NCBI GenBank assembly: GCA_009691685.1
Contig: SIAU01000010.1
Coordinates: 1-45,120 of the forward strand
DNA from: Opitutales bacterium
Lineage (GTDB): Bacteria; Verrucomicrobiota; Verrucomicrobiia; Opitutales; UBA953
Direction: 5' to 3'
DNA length: 45,120 bases
Of this stretch, positions 33,148 through 41,365 are shown piece after piece (the first letter of the stretch is position 1; each line of letters opens with the position of its first letter). The notes below the pieces were generated by a model. That model made no database searches and had not been told where the DNA came from. It saw only the letters and a list, made by a program, of their open reading frames with translations. A program made the position numbers and the translations under genes.

Positions 33148-34512
33148 TTAAAAACCTTGGGTAATATAACTAAAAACCTCAGTTGGGCTTATAGAGTTAG
33201 GCACGCCCGCGTTCACCGACGTAATCATCACCGGCCAATCTAAAGGATCTTCGGGCACCCGGCCGTGCGAACCTTTTATTTTTTCTCCGGTTAAGGGTGT
33301 CAGTTTAAGTAAAGCACGTAGCCCTAAGCGTTTCTTTAAAAGAAACCAGGCTACATTTAATAAAGGAAACTTGATTGTTGAATCAATCAGCAGCTCAGCG
33401 GGATCATAACCGGGCTTGCGATGAATATCCACGGTCCGTGCATAATCGGGCGCCCGCTCGTCGTCCAGCCACCAATAATAAGAGAACCAAGCATTCTTTT
33501 TCGCGACGACGATAAAATCCCCAGAGCGCACGTGATTTATTCCGAGTTTCTTTTGTGTAACTTGATCTAAAACTTTTTCAACCCCATCAGTGCTTTCTAA
33601 AATCTTTCTAACTTCATCAAGCTTGCTACTGTCTTGGACAATCACGTGAGCGACTTGGTGATCAACGACGGCAAAGGCCTGAGAATTAAACGTATCTAAA
33701 ATTTCAACCCCAAGCTCTTCTTTGATTCTGAGCAGTCCGTATTTTCTTAAAATGCGGTTAAGCGGAATGTCCTGATTAACTTCAGTGATGGCATACTCGG
33801 ACACTATCATCACATCGACCCCTCTTTTCTCAAAGAACTCAATCAGTCCACCCACTAAATTATCGATATCCAGTCTCGCCCGACGAGCCTCTGCGCTCCT
33901 CGGACCAAATCTTTGTAAATCATAATCAAGATGCGGAAGATAAACTAAGTTTAAGTCGGGCTTCTGATTCTGCTCGATCCACTGAGACGCACGCGCAATC
34001 CACTGCGATGAAGCCAGGCCAGCAGCGGGTCCCCAAAAGTTTTTGAAGGGGAACTCGCCGAGATCAGCCTTCAGAGAATTTTTGATTTCGTAGGGATAGG
34101 TCGCTATATCAAAAACCTTACCGCCATCCGCCAAGTAATTGGGTCGAGGTGTGACCGAAATATCTGCCGAAGTTCCCATATTATACCACCAAAATAAATT
34201 AGCGATACGCAGCTTATGGGAACGTTGATGAAGTTTATCCCAAACCTTGGGCGCTTGGACGAGTCGATTAGACTGCTTCCAAAAATGCACTTCACTCAAT
34301 CCCCTGTCATACCAGCCATTGCCAACAATTCCATGAACGGCTGAACGCTCCCCGGTTAAATAATCGGACTGTGCAGTACAAGTAACAGCAGGAAATGCTG
34401 GAGAAATTTTGGCGGATGAGCCGCGCTTGGCAAATTGAGCAATGTGGGGCATTTCGCCCGACTCCAAATCGCGAGCGGAAAGACCAACTACATTTAAGAC
34501 AACACGGCGCAT
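33148..34512 (-). CDS. eboF: Alkaline phosphatase/nucleotide pyrophosphatase-like protein, EboF-like
   Basis: The 454-residue protein belongs to the type I phosphodiesterase/nucleotide pyrophosphatase fold. PAVTCTAQSDYLTGERSAVHGI (about 40-61) contains the nucleophile Thr region; LPHLDYDLQRFG (about 192) and MIVSEYAITEV have metal-ligand candidates, and IKGSHGRVPEDP (about 412) is the C-terminal His motif. In the second motif, Glu replaces the usual Asp-His pair (SDHG-like). No signal peptide is seen. It overlaps the EboD-like gene by 19 bases. As the last gene of the ebo-type run it would remove a phosphate or nucleotidyl group from the cluster's metabolite. Confidence 0.78.
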   Translation of the reverse strand: MRRVVLNVVGLSARDLESGEMPHIAQFAKRGSSAKISPAFPAVTCTAQSDYLTGERSAVHGIVGNGWYDRGLSEVHFWKQSNRLVQAPKVWDKLHQRSHKLRIANLFWWYNMGTSADISVTPRPNYLADGGKVFDIATYPYEIKNSLKADLGEFPFKNFWGPAAGLASSQWIARASQWIEQNQKPDLNLVYLPHLDYDLQRFGPRSAEARRARLDIDNLVGGLIEFFEKRGVDVMIVSEYAITEVNQDIPLNRILRKYGLLRIKEELGVEILDTFNSQAFAVVDHQVAHVIVQDSSKLDEVRKILESTDGVEKVLDQVTQKKLGINHVRSGDFIVVAKKNAWFSYYWWLDDERAPDYARTVDIHRKPGYDPAELLIDSTIKFPLLNVAWFLLKKRLGLRALLKLTPLTGEKIKGSHGRVPEDPLDWPVMITSVNAGVPNSISPTEVFSYITQGF

Positions 34513-35645
34513 GTTGATGAAAAGCGGTGGCGGAGTTCCGCGGTAACTTTTTTAATTACCTCACTCGATAATTCATGAACGTGGGTCGATTGCCCGATAG
34601 CAGTGGGCAATATTAGAGTCAGTTGCCCACCGAGATGCTCACGAAACTCTTCTAGACCCTGCAGTAGTGAATCACCGAGATTAATCTCTAGCTCCGTCGC
34701 GTATAATTGGAAACCTAAGCGAACCAGTAAATCAATGACCCGTTCCGATTCTGATTTAGAAAATAAACCAAGCTCGCGGGCGCAGAGTACATCAACCGCC
34801 AAACCAATGGCAACGGCCTCGCCGTGCGACAGACGATAATTAGATAAAGTCTCACATTTATGGGCGACCCAGTGACCCAAGTCGAGCGGTCGAGCCGAAC
34901 CGAGTTCAAACGGATCGCCGCCTTGGGTAATGTGCAGAGCATGCAGTTCAGCGGATCGACGAATGCATGCACCAATTAAAGTTAAATTTCCAGCAGCCAA
35001 CTCTCGTGAGTCTTTTTCTAGTGACTTGAAAAATTCAGGGTCTTTTAACAGAGCGACCTTGACGGCTTCAACTAAACCATCGCGCAGGTTTTTAGGACTA
35101 AGCGATTTCAGAAATGCTAAATCATTCACTACTGCATACGGCGGACTAAAAGTTCCTGTAAAATTCTTTTTCTGAAAAGCATTAATACCATTCTTCACCC
35201 CGACTCCGGCATCGGCCTGACTGAGGGTCGTTGAAGGCATCCGAATCAATCGCACTCCGCGATGGGCAATCGATGAAGCAAAACCGGCAGCATCCAAGAG
35301 TGCACCACCGCCAATAACGAGAACATAAGAATGGCGGCAAATCGCATCCCCTTCAATAGCGGCAAGGACGGCATTGACGACCGACTGATCTTTTTTACTT
35401 TCCTCACCACCCGTTAAAATCATTGGGGCGCGGGTTAACTTAATTTGATGAGCCTTTGCATACTCAATTAATTCCGACACCACAGCGGGGGACGTAGCGA
35501 CCAAGCCAGCATCAATAATCGGTAAAACTTTAGCGGCCCCCACCAGCTCTTTGAGAATATTGTTTTTAACAGCAAAGGCGTTCTCCGTGAAAAAGATTTG
35601 GTGGCGGTAAGACACCACAAATGAGAGATCGAGCCGGGAATTCAT
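34494..35645 (-). CDS. eboD: 3-dehydroquinate synthase-like sugar phosphate cyclase, EboD-like
   Basis: The 383-residue protein is a sugar-phosphate cyclase homologue. It has the NAD-binding GGGALLDAAGFASSIAHRGV (about 115-134), PSTTLSQADAGVGVKNGIN, the metal-ligand Glu in RDGLVEAVKVALL (about 190) and His in DLGHWVAHKCETLSNYRLSHGEA (about 255-276). A stand-alone shikimate-pathway AroB is shorter and usually sits with other aro genes; here the neighbours are EboC- and EboF-like genes. It may therefore cyclise a different sugar phosphate, as in 2-epi-5-epi-valiolone synthases. It lies 75 bases after the EboC-like gene. Confidence 0.82.
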   Translation of the reverse strand: MNSRLDLSFVVSYRHQIFFTENAFAVKNNILKELVGAAKVLPIIDAGLVATSPAVVSELIEYAKAHQIKLTRAPMILTGGEESKKDQSVVNAVLAAIEGDAICRHSYVLVIGGGALLDAAGFASSIAHRGVRLIRMPSTTLSQADAGVGVKNGINAFQKKNFTGTFSPPYAVVNDLAFLKSLSPKNLRDGLVEAVKVALLKDPEFFKSLEKDSRELAAGNLTLIGACIRRSAELHALHITQGGDPFELGSARPLDLGHWVAHKCETLSNYRLSHGEAVAIGLAVDVLCARELGLFSKSESERVIDLLVRLGFQLYATELEINLGDSLLQGLEEFREHLGGQLTLILPTAIGQSTHVHELSSEVIKKVTAELRHRFSSTCAVLS

Positions 35646-35720
35646 GGAAGCGTTACCTGCTTAGAGTGAAAGGTAGAGACACCCGAGGACAAGCCCAGTT
35701 CCACCTTTAAATTCAATCTC

Positions 35721-36674
35721 TTAGGTGGAAGGTATGAATTTGCGAAGCCCAAGGGTCATCCCAAAACAAATGGGCGGGGCGAGTACGGCCAGCCAAGCTA
35801 CTTCCCGCACTTGCGCGGTCCCGCCCCATGGTGCGATCATTAATAAAATAGTTCCACTCACGACTGAATCTAAAAGTGAAAAGGCAGCGATACGATCGGC
35901 CACGCGAGCGGAAATTCCTGCCGGTACCGGGTGACGGTGATTAGAAAAAACAATCCAAAGACTATAGAATATTAACGCACCCAAACTCCAGTAAGTATAA
36001 TTTCCATAAACGATGAGTGGTAGGGGTATTAAAAATAATAGGCGTTCAATCCAATAAGAGTTTTTAGCGGGCGTAAGCTCATACTTAGCCACCCAAGTCA
36101 GAGCATAAGTATAAATTCCCAAAACCACTGCATAAACATAAACGGTTGATGGTAACTCGTAGATGCCATGACAAGTTGCGACCATGAAGCCTATAATCGG
36201 CAGTAAGGCTCTACATGCACCCATCACAACGGGGGCTAGCGGATTACCTTTATGGGCAACATCGTACCAGAGAATAAAAACAACAAGCAGAGATGTTATG
36301 ATAAAAATGGGCGGTTTAAAAAACCTGCCGGCGGAGAAAGCTGAAAGTGCTAATCCTAATAATAATATAACAGTGCCGACCCACTTGGCTTTTGAACGAG
36401 AAATTAGACCGGAAGGCAATGGACGCTCGGGGCGATTTTTACAATCCCACTCGTAATCAAAAACGTCATTCAAAATCATACCCGCCACATACAGTAACGA
36501 GATTCCTAATAATAATATAAACAAGGTGCCACTCAGCGCCGATGGTACGACTACCGTCGGAGTTTGAATGACAGCAGCCATACCTAAAAGCCAGCCAGAG
36601 ATTACGTTAGACCAAACGGTGGGGAGATTGGAGCACCTTGTTAATACTAACCACTGTTTGAGATTCGCTTTCAT
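35721..36674 (-). CDS. eboC: UbiA-family membrane prenyltransferase-like protein, EboC-like
   Basis: This polytopic membrane protein (317 residues, about eight helices) has the first UbiA Asp-rich motif (NDVFDYEWDCKNRPERPLPSG, about 69-89). The second Asp motif is not recognisable: the matching helix reads GIYTYALTWVAKYEL. UbiA enzymes move polyprenyl groups onto aromatic or other acceptors; loss of the second motif could mean a different donor or a transport-like role. The start shares one base with the stop of the EboE-like gene (TGATG). Confidence 0.85.
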   Translation of the reverse strand: MKANLKQWLVLTRCSNLPTVWSNVISGWLLGMAAVIQTPTVVVPSALSGTLFILLLGISLLYVAGMILNDVFDYEWDCKNRPERPLPSGLISRSKAKWVGTVILLLGLALSAFSAGRFFKPPIFIITSLLVVFILWYDVAHKGNPLAPVVMGACRALLPIIGFMVATCHGIYELPSTVYVYAVVLGIYTYALTWVAKYELTPAKNSYWIERLLFLIPLPLIVYGNYTYWSLGALIFYSLWIVFSNHRHPVPAGISARVADRIAAFSLLDSVVSGTILLMIAPWGGTAQVREVAWLAVLAPPICFGMTLGLRKFIPST

Positions 36675-37846
36675 CAGGCAGGTCTAACTCCATATTGGCT
36701 GAGCTCATTTAAGACCCAGCGATACTCCGCCACGACTTGATCCGTCACATCCATCGACCTCAGTGACTGAGGCAAAACTTCCCAGGTATAGGTTTCGATT
36801 TCAAGTTCTCGCGCCCGACTAGGCTGCTTCATAATCACACCAAGAACTTTTTGTAAAAAATCTGTGGTATTGAAGAAGTCTTTGTCGATCGGCGATGAAT
36901 GCAGCGGTAAGTGAAAATGCACTCTCAACTCATTAAATTTCTTGAGAGCGTGAGTATCAACTAGGGCGTCAGGAATATCTTTAAAATAAGTTAAGTCACC
37001 CCCTTGGTTTTGCCCGATACACTGATGCAAATACGTGGGCTCGTCCATGCTAGCCAGGCGGCGCAATGCCTCATCCGTCGGCTTTAATCTCAAAGCAGAA
37101 CTTAAATGATATTTTAAAATCGGGGCGCCGTTCGCATTAAGTTTTTCTACCGATTGCGCAGCGTCTTCATACTGTAAGGCAAAGTGACACGTATCATAAC
37201 AAACACCTAAAAAATTATCAATCAGGCCCGGTGTAGTCTCCTGCCCTCGCAGTTGATCAAAGAAATCAATCGTCTGCTGAGTATTTTCAAAATAACCCAA
37301 CGGCTCAGGCTCTAACGCTAATTTCAGTGTCACGCCCGTACGGTCACGCAGGTGCAATAAATATTCAGTGCACTTTATAATATTTTTTTGAGATTCGGAT
37401 ACTTGAGACGCAGAACGATTGAATTTCTTAAACGTGCCGGGCAGCGTACTCACCGTGCCCTGCTGATTAGGCGGGTTTAATACCGCCAATAGGTCGAAAA
37501 GTTTTTGGGTGTATTCTAAGCGACTGGGGTCAGTCCAGTCGGGTAGAAATACCGATTCCTTAACGGACTGACCGTGAAATGCGCCGTAAGGAAATCCGTT
37601 AATCCCTGAAACAGTACAATTTTCTTTTTCGAGCCAGTCGCGAAAAGCGTTCAAGTTTTTTGCTAAGCCCAACTCATGAGCAGCCGAATTTCCTAATCTT
37701 AGTCCCACGGCATAGGGTTTACTCGGACAAACCTGTTGGCGGACTCTTAAAGTGTGCGCCTGGAGATTTGAAAAAGTTTCTGCCCAGCCGTCACCTCGAT
37801 GAACATTGGTGCAATACGCCAAAGAATGTCCCGAGGAAAGTTGCAT
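36674..37846 (-). CDS. eboE: Xylose-isomerase-like TIM-barrel protein, EboE-like
   Basis: This 390-residue protein opens with LAYCTNVHRGDGWAETFSNL, a family-typical start, and belongs to the xylose-isomerase-like TIM barrels labelled metabolite traffic protein EboE. Metal-ligand candidates are Glu in LKLALEPEPLGYFENT, Asp and His in GVCYDTCHFALQ, His in ILKYHLSSALR and Glu in ELEIETYTWE. There is no signal peptide. It follows the TatD-like gene by three bases and precedes the UbiA-like gene with a one-base overlap. It is longer than common sugar-phosphate epimerases. Confidence 0.86.
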   Translation of the reverse strand: MQLSSGHSLAYCTNVHRGDGWAETFSNLQAHTLRVRQQVCPSKPYAVGLRLGNSAAHELGLAKNLNAFRDWLEKENCTVSGINGFPYGAFHGQSVKESVFLPDWTDPSRLEYTQKLFDLLAVLNPPNQQGTVSTLPGTFKKFNRSASQVSESQKNIIKCTEYLLHLRDRTGVTLKLALEPEPLGYFENTQQTIDFFDQLRGQETTPGLIDNFLGVCYDTCHFALQYEDAAQSVEKLNANGAPILKYHLSSALRLKPTDEALRRLASMDEPTYLHQCIGQNQGGDLTYFKDIPDALVDTHALKKFNELRVHFHLPLHSSPIDKDFFNTTDFLQKVLGVIMKQPSRARELEIETYTWEVLPQSLRSMDVTDQVVAEYRWVLNELSQYGVRPA

Positions 37847-37849
37847 CCG

Positions 37850-38662
37850 TTAAATTACTTCCGGCCGAACAAATTTCTTTGATTGAGAGAGGAACTGAAT
37901 CGGATTCCCGAAAATTAAGTTATCGATGGCCTGAACGGAATGACCACGACGTTTCATTTCTAGCGCGGTCTTGGGTACGGAGAGTGGATCACTGTGACCC
38001 CAATCACACGCACTGTTAAGCCACACTCTTTGGGATGAAATCGTTTCGACCATATCGATAGCCCGCTGTGGGCTGGCTTTCGATTCGGGATAAAGCGTGA
38101 TACCTGCCCAGAATCCTTGGTCGATGACTTCTTTGAATGTGTGCTCTTCGACGTGGTCAATAATCACACGATGCGGCTCAATCTTCGGATTATTTTTGAG
38201 TGCATCCAAAATTAAACGTGTGCCCTTACGTTTATCTTCAAGGTGCGGCGTGTGTACTAAAATCAGTTGGTTGTATTTTACCGCTAAGTCGATGTGCTCC
38301 TCTAAAATCTTCATCTCGTTGCGGGTATTTTTATTCAAACCGATTTCGCCAATACCCAAAACATTCGGCGCATTTAAAAATTCAGGGATGAGCGCTAAGA
38401 CCTCGCGAGCTAAGCCCATGTCCTCTGACTCTTTCGAATTAATACATAGCCAAGAATAGTGAGGGATTCCTAATTTTTGGGCGCGGGCCGGTTCGTGTTG
38501 GGTGAGTTGGCAGAAGTAATCGTAGAAGCCGTCCGCCGATTTACGATCAAAGCCTGCCCAAAAGGCGGGTTCACAAATCGCGGCGCATCCGGCCAAGGCC
38601 ATCGCCTTATAATCATCAGTCGTTCTACTGACCATGTGTCCATGGGGCTCAATATATCGCAT
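37850..38662 (-). CDS. eboB: TatD-family metal-dependent hydrolase, EboB-like
   Basis: The 270-residue protein has an amidohydrolase TIM barrel with the metal sites in order: HGH (residues 6-8), Glu in GIGEIGL (about 105), His in LVHTPH (about 134), His in VIIDHVEEH (about 165) and Asp in NSACDWGHSD (about 219). The Trp after the final Asp and the HGHM start are unlike standard TatD nucleases (which begin DxHxH), so the substrate is probably not DNA. It follows a 90-residue gene by four bases and leads into the EboE-like gene. Confidence 0.84.
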   Translation of the reverse strand: MRYIEPHGHMVSRTTDDYKAMALAGCAAICEPAFWAGFDRKSADGFYDYFCQLTQHEPARAQKLGIPHYSWLCINSKESEDMGLAREVLALIPEFLNAPNVLGIGEIGLNKNTRNEMKILEEHIDLAVKYNQLILVHTPHLEDKRKGTRLILDALKNNPKIEPHRVIIDHVEEHTFKEVIDQGFWAGITLYPESKASPQRAIDMVETISSQRVWLNSACDWGHSDPLSVPKTALEMKRRGHSVQAIDNLIFGNPIQFLSQSKKFVRPEVI

Positions 38663-38666
38663 GGTA

Positions 38667-38939
38667 TTACAGCTTTGGCCAAACTCCGGTTGCAGCTTTC
38701 GTGTCAGATTTTTCTAAAGGTTCAGTGGTGGGGTCGCTCCATTGATTTAATATTTCCGCCACGCGATTCTTATTACCTTCGTTTAAAACTTTTAAGGCGA
38801 GGCGGAGTCCGCGGATGCGATGGTCGTCGGAACCCGCAGAGCGATCAACGCGGTCAAGGAACGCGGCGAGGTCTAACAACTTTGCCCGCGCGTCCATAAA
38901 ATGTAAATCGGCCACTTCTTTGCGCGTTGGAGAACTCAT
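38667..38939 (-). CDS. Small helical protein preceding the ebo-type genes
   Basis: This 90-residue protein has the pattern KEVADLHFMDARAKLLDLAAFLDRV, a predicted helix pair, followed by LRLALKVLNEGN and LNQWSDPTTEP. It has no signal peptide or membrane helix. It is translationally close to the TatD-like gene (4-base gap) and follows the glycosyltransferase-like gene (10-base gap). EboA would occupy this place in cyanobacterial clusters but is much longer, so this is not called EboA. I have no function for it; a scaffold or regulator of the cluster is possible. Confidence 0.68.
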   Translation of the reverse strand: MSSPTRKEVADLHFMDARAKLLDLAAFLDRVDRSAGSDDHRIRGLRLALKVLNEGNKNRVAEILNQWSDPTTEPLEKSDTKAATGVWPKL

Positions 38940-38949
38940 ATCGATTAAA

Positions 38950-39816
38950 TTAGAAGAAAAGTTGAACGTAGTGGGGAAATGTTACGTTTCTGTATTCGCC
39001 GTTAATCAGCGATGGCCAAATAAAGAGCTTCCCGCCTAAAGATCTAATACCAGCGTGAAAATGTACATGCTCACAGTATTGCCGACGACTAATCTTAAAG
39101 ATACCATCATTCGATGGTATCGATTTAATCGTGTAACCTAAATAAGGATTCGGGTTTTTTAGAATATAACTCATCCGATAAATCCCTAGCCCGCCAAAAG
39201 CAGAGTCCACTTCGATCGGTTTTTCCGTTGGAGAAAATGACGGAATTCTTTTTTTGAAGGTTTGATTAAAGGCCTCTTCGTTACTCACCGCCGGATGAGA
39301 ATTTTTATAGTCGATCACTTCTTCCCAGGCGTCTCCAGGGCAGAGAGTTTTATGCCTTAACGCCCAGATATCATAGTAGGTGCCAAGTTGATTCGCAAAG
39401 ACCCCAGCATTTTGTGAATCAGACTGAACAAATTGTATGGCTTTAGACAGTTCGCCCAAATCAATCGGCCAGGTGCCGACGTCATCCATATCAATTAAAA
39501 CAACTAGATCAAAATCCTTAAGGTTTTTATACGTGCGCAGACACTCCACATAAGTATTACGTAAAATTTCTAATTTAACTGTACGCACCCCTAGACTGTT
39601 TAAGCCATCAAAGTTCAATAATGTGAAATTGGGCCGGCCGCCTCCCCATCCATTAAGAATCGCCTTCGTATTGTCCGTTGAATCGTTTTCAAGAAATAGA
39701 AAAGCCGACTCCGACGCCAGGGTGGCCATGTTTTCGATGTTTCTTAAAACGGCAGGTAGGTGCTGGGCGCAGTTTTGAGCTAAACCGACAAAGGCGATTT
39801 TGGGCTTGGTTTCCAT
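38950..39816 (-). CDS. Glycosyltransferase-like protein
   Basis: The 288-residue protein starts PKIAFVGLAQNCAQHLPAV, has FLFLENDSTDNTKAIL (about 40-55), and a DxD-type motif in LVVLIDMDDVGTWP (about 104-117). This layout resembles GT-A type glycosyltransferases of the cryptococcal mannosyltransferase 1 (CAP59) kind. The end is aromatic-rich (HYVQLFF). No membrane helix is seen. It is the first gene of the minus-strand run leading into the ebo-type genes and may glycosylate the same product, though it could just be a neighbour. Confidence 0.72.
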   Translation of the reverse strand: METKPKIAFVGLAQNCAQHLPAVLRNIENMATLASESAFLFLENDSTDNTKAILNGWGGGRPNFTLLNFDGLNSLGVRTVKLEILRNTYVECLRTYKNLKDFDLVVLIDMDDVGTWPIDLGELSKAIQFVQSDSQNAGVFANQLGTYYDIWALRHKTLCPGDAWEEVIDYKNSHPAVSNEEAFNQTFKKRIPSFSPTEKPIEVDSAFGGLGIYRMSYILKNPNPYLGYTIKSIPSNDGIFKISRRQYCEHVHFHAGIRSLGGKLFIWPSLINGEYRNVTFPHYVQLFF

Positions 39817-39832
39817 TGATTGACCAATCCGT

Positions 39833-39860
39833 TTTTAAGCCCCTTAAATCTAATGGTCAA
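39833..39860 (-). promoter_or_regulatory. Promoter candidate for the glycosyltransferase/ebo-type run
   Basis: On the minus strand TTGACC (39860-39855), a 16-base spacer and TTAAAA (39838-39833) lie 17 bases before ATG 39816. No other good promoter is seen before the run. Confidence 0.4.
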
Positions 39861-39882
39861 GCCACGCTCAATATCTAGCCGA

Positions 39883-40347
39883 TTACTTAGGATCTTTTTG
39901 AAATTCTTCTGCGGTCCAAGGGGTTTTGCGATCAGCGTACTTTGCTTTAATCGCCTTAACCTCATCCTCGGTAACGACGGGGCCAGTGTTACCAAATGAG
40001 TTTCTTACATAGCTCACCACATCCGCAATATCACCGTCACTTAATCCGGTGACTGCGGGCATCATGCCATTGTAGATGGTGCCTTTAACGGACACTGGAC
40101 CAGTCATCCCATGTAAAATATTTCGCACGGCCACTGAGGGAGCCATCGCCACCCACTCCGATCCAGCGAGTGGTGGAAATACAGGAGGAATACCCAAGCC
40201 GGTCGGCTGGTGACAGGCAATACAGGTGCGGCTATAAACAGCCAGTCCGCGCTTCATCACTTCCGGTGATGGCGGATTCTTGTCTTCAGCATTAGCCATC
40301 ACCGAAAGGGCCAGAAGAAAAGTGAGGCTTAAAACTTTGTGATTCAT
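39883..40347 (-). CDS. Exported class I c-type cytochrome
   Basis: A start at ATG 40347 gives 154 residues with a signal peptide (MNHKVLSLTFLLALSVMANA); an upstream GTG at 40380 would spoil it. The haem-binding motif is CIACH (about 42-46) and the likely axial Met is in NGMMPAV (about 94). PPVFPPLAGSEWV after the haem site is typical of small monohaem cytochromes c of Verrucomicrobia and Planctomycetes. It acts as an electron carrier outside the inner membrane. The partner dehydrogenase is not next to it. The gene is divergent from the AraC-type regulator. Confidence 0.88.
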   Translation of the reverse strand: MNHKVLSLTFLLALSVMANAEDKNPPSPEVMKRGLAVYSRTCIACHQPTGLGIPPVFPPLAGSEWVAMAPSVAVRNILHGMTGPVSVKGTIYNGMMPAVTGLSDGDIADVVSYVRNSFGNTGPVVTEDEVKAIKAKYADRKTPWTAEEFQKDPK

Positions 40348-40532
40348 GATATAACCCAAAGAGTGAATTGCCGTTTTCACAAATCATTCCGTCATTCTTA
40401 TTTTAGAAATACCGCATTTTAATTCAGCCTCTAAGCGTGGCTTATAGCCTAATAGTACTTAAAATACTTGCGGCCGTGCTTATTTAGTTAAAAAATCCAT
40501 TAAATAGTAGGTTTTAAAGACTAACCCATTGT

Positions 40533-41288
40533 ATGAAAACGACATTTAACCCCGAAGTCGCGCTGAAGAAAATAGATCTTAAAGGCGTGATACGTATTTT
40601 TGATTATCTTCCGGGGGTTATGTTTTTTGCCAAGGATTTAGAAGGGCGATTTATCATGGCCAACCAGGCGTTTGCGGCCCGTTTTGGTTTTAAAAACATT
40701 CAGGAAATTTTAGGGAAGAATGACACCGACACCTGTTCATCGCCCGAACTTATTTCACACTATATCAAAAAAGATCGCGAAGTGATTGAATCAGGGAAAC
40801 CGCAGCCGGGGATCATTGAATTATTTCCTGATGAAAACGGAGAACATGTTTGGTACGAAACTACTAAAATTCCGTTATGGGATACGGATGGTAAGGTCTG
40901 CGGCGTTTGCGGATTTATTAAAAGTTATGAAGGCACCAAGGCCTCCATTGAGCCGTATTTACAGGTTGAACGCGCGGCTAAGTGCATCAGGCAAAATTTG
41001 AGCACTCGATTAGATATCAATAAAATTTCCAAGCTCTCGGGACTTTCGGTGAGACAATTTGAGAGAAAATTTCACAAGGCTTATCAGGTAAGTCCACGCG
41101 CCTATTTGGTGCGCATGAGAGTGGCGGCCGCGTCCGATTTATTAAAAGACACCGACTTGAGACCTTCGGAAATCGCTGAAAAAACAGGGTTTTACGACGC
41201 GAGTGACTTTTCTAGAAAATTTAAGGCCGCCATGAAACTCAGCCCGAGCGAATATCGACGACAGCATATGACTGAAAATAAAGGGTGA
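40533..41288 (+). CDS. PAS-AraC transcriptional regulator
   Basis: The 251-residue protein has an N-terminal PAS domain (about 20-130: YLPGVMFFAKDLEGRFIMAN, HVWYETTKIPLWDTDG, VCGVCGFIKS) and a C-terminal AraC-type double HTH (about 145-247: LSVRQFERKFHKAYQVSPRA, then YDASDFSRKFKAAMKLSPSEY). The PAS domain probably binds a small ligand or cofactor. It lies 77 bases upstream of an MFS transporter on the same strand and near a fucosidase, so it may activate a sugar-uptake set. The gene is cytoplasmic. The inducer is unknown. Confidence 0.88.
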   Translation: MKTTFNPEVALKKIDLKGVIRIFDYLPGVMFFAKDLEGRFIMANQAFAARFGFKNIQEILGKNDTDTCSSPELISHYIKKDREVIESGKPQPGIIELFPDENGEHVWYETTKIPLWDTDGKVCGVCGFIKSYEGTKASIEPYLQVERAAKCIRQNLSTRLDINKISKLSGLSVRQFERKFHKAYQVSPRAYLVRMRVAAASDLLKDTDLRPSEIAEKTGFYDASDFSRKFKAAMKLSPSEYRRQHMTENKG

Positions 41289-41365
41289 TTAATCGGAGGG
41301 CTGGCTAACCCGCTCGACAGAGAAAATATTTTCCTTATTAGTGACTGTATACCCCTACCCTCACT

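Noticed and set aside
33148-35645. EboD/EboF overlap as a frameshift or fusion
   Set aside because: Both proteins have complete ends; the 19-base overlap is an ordinary translational coupling.
38667-38939. Calling the 90-residue gene EboA
   Set aside because: EboA is much longer and I see no shared pattern; only the position suggests it.
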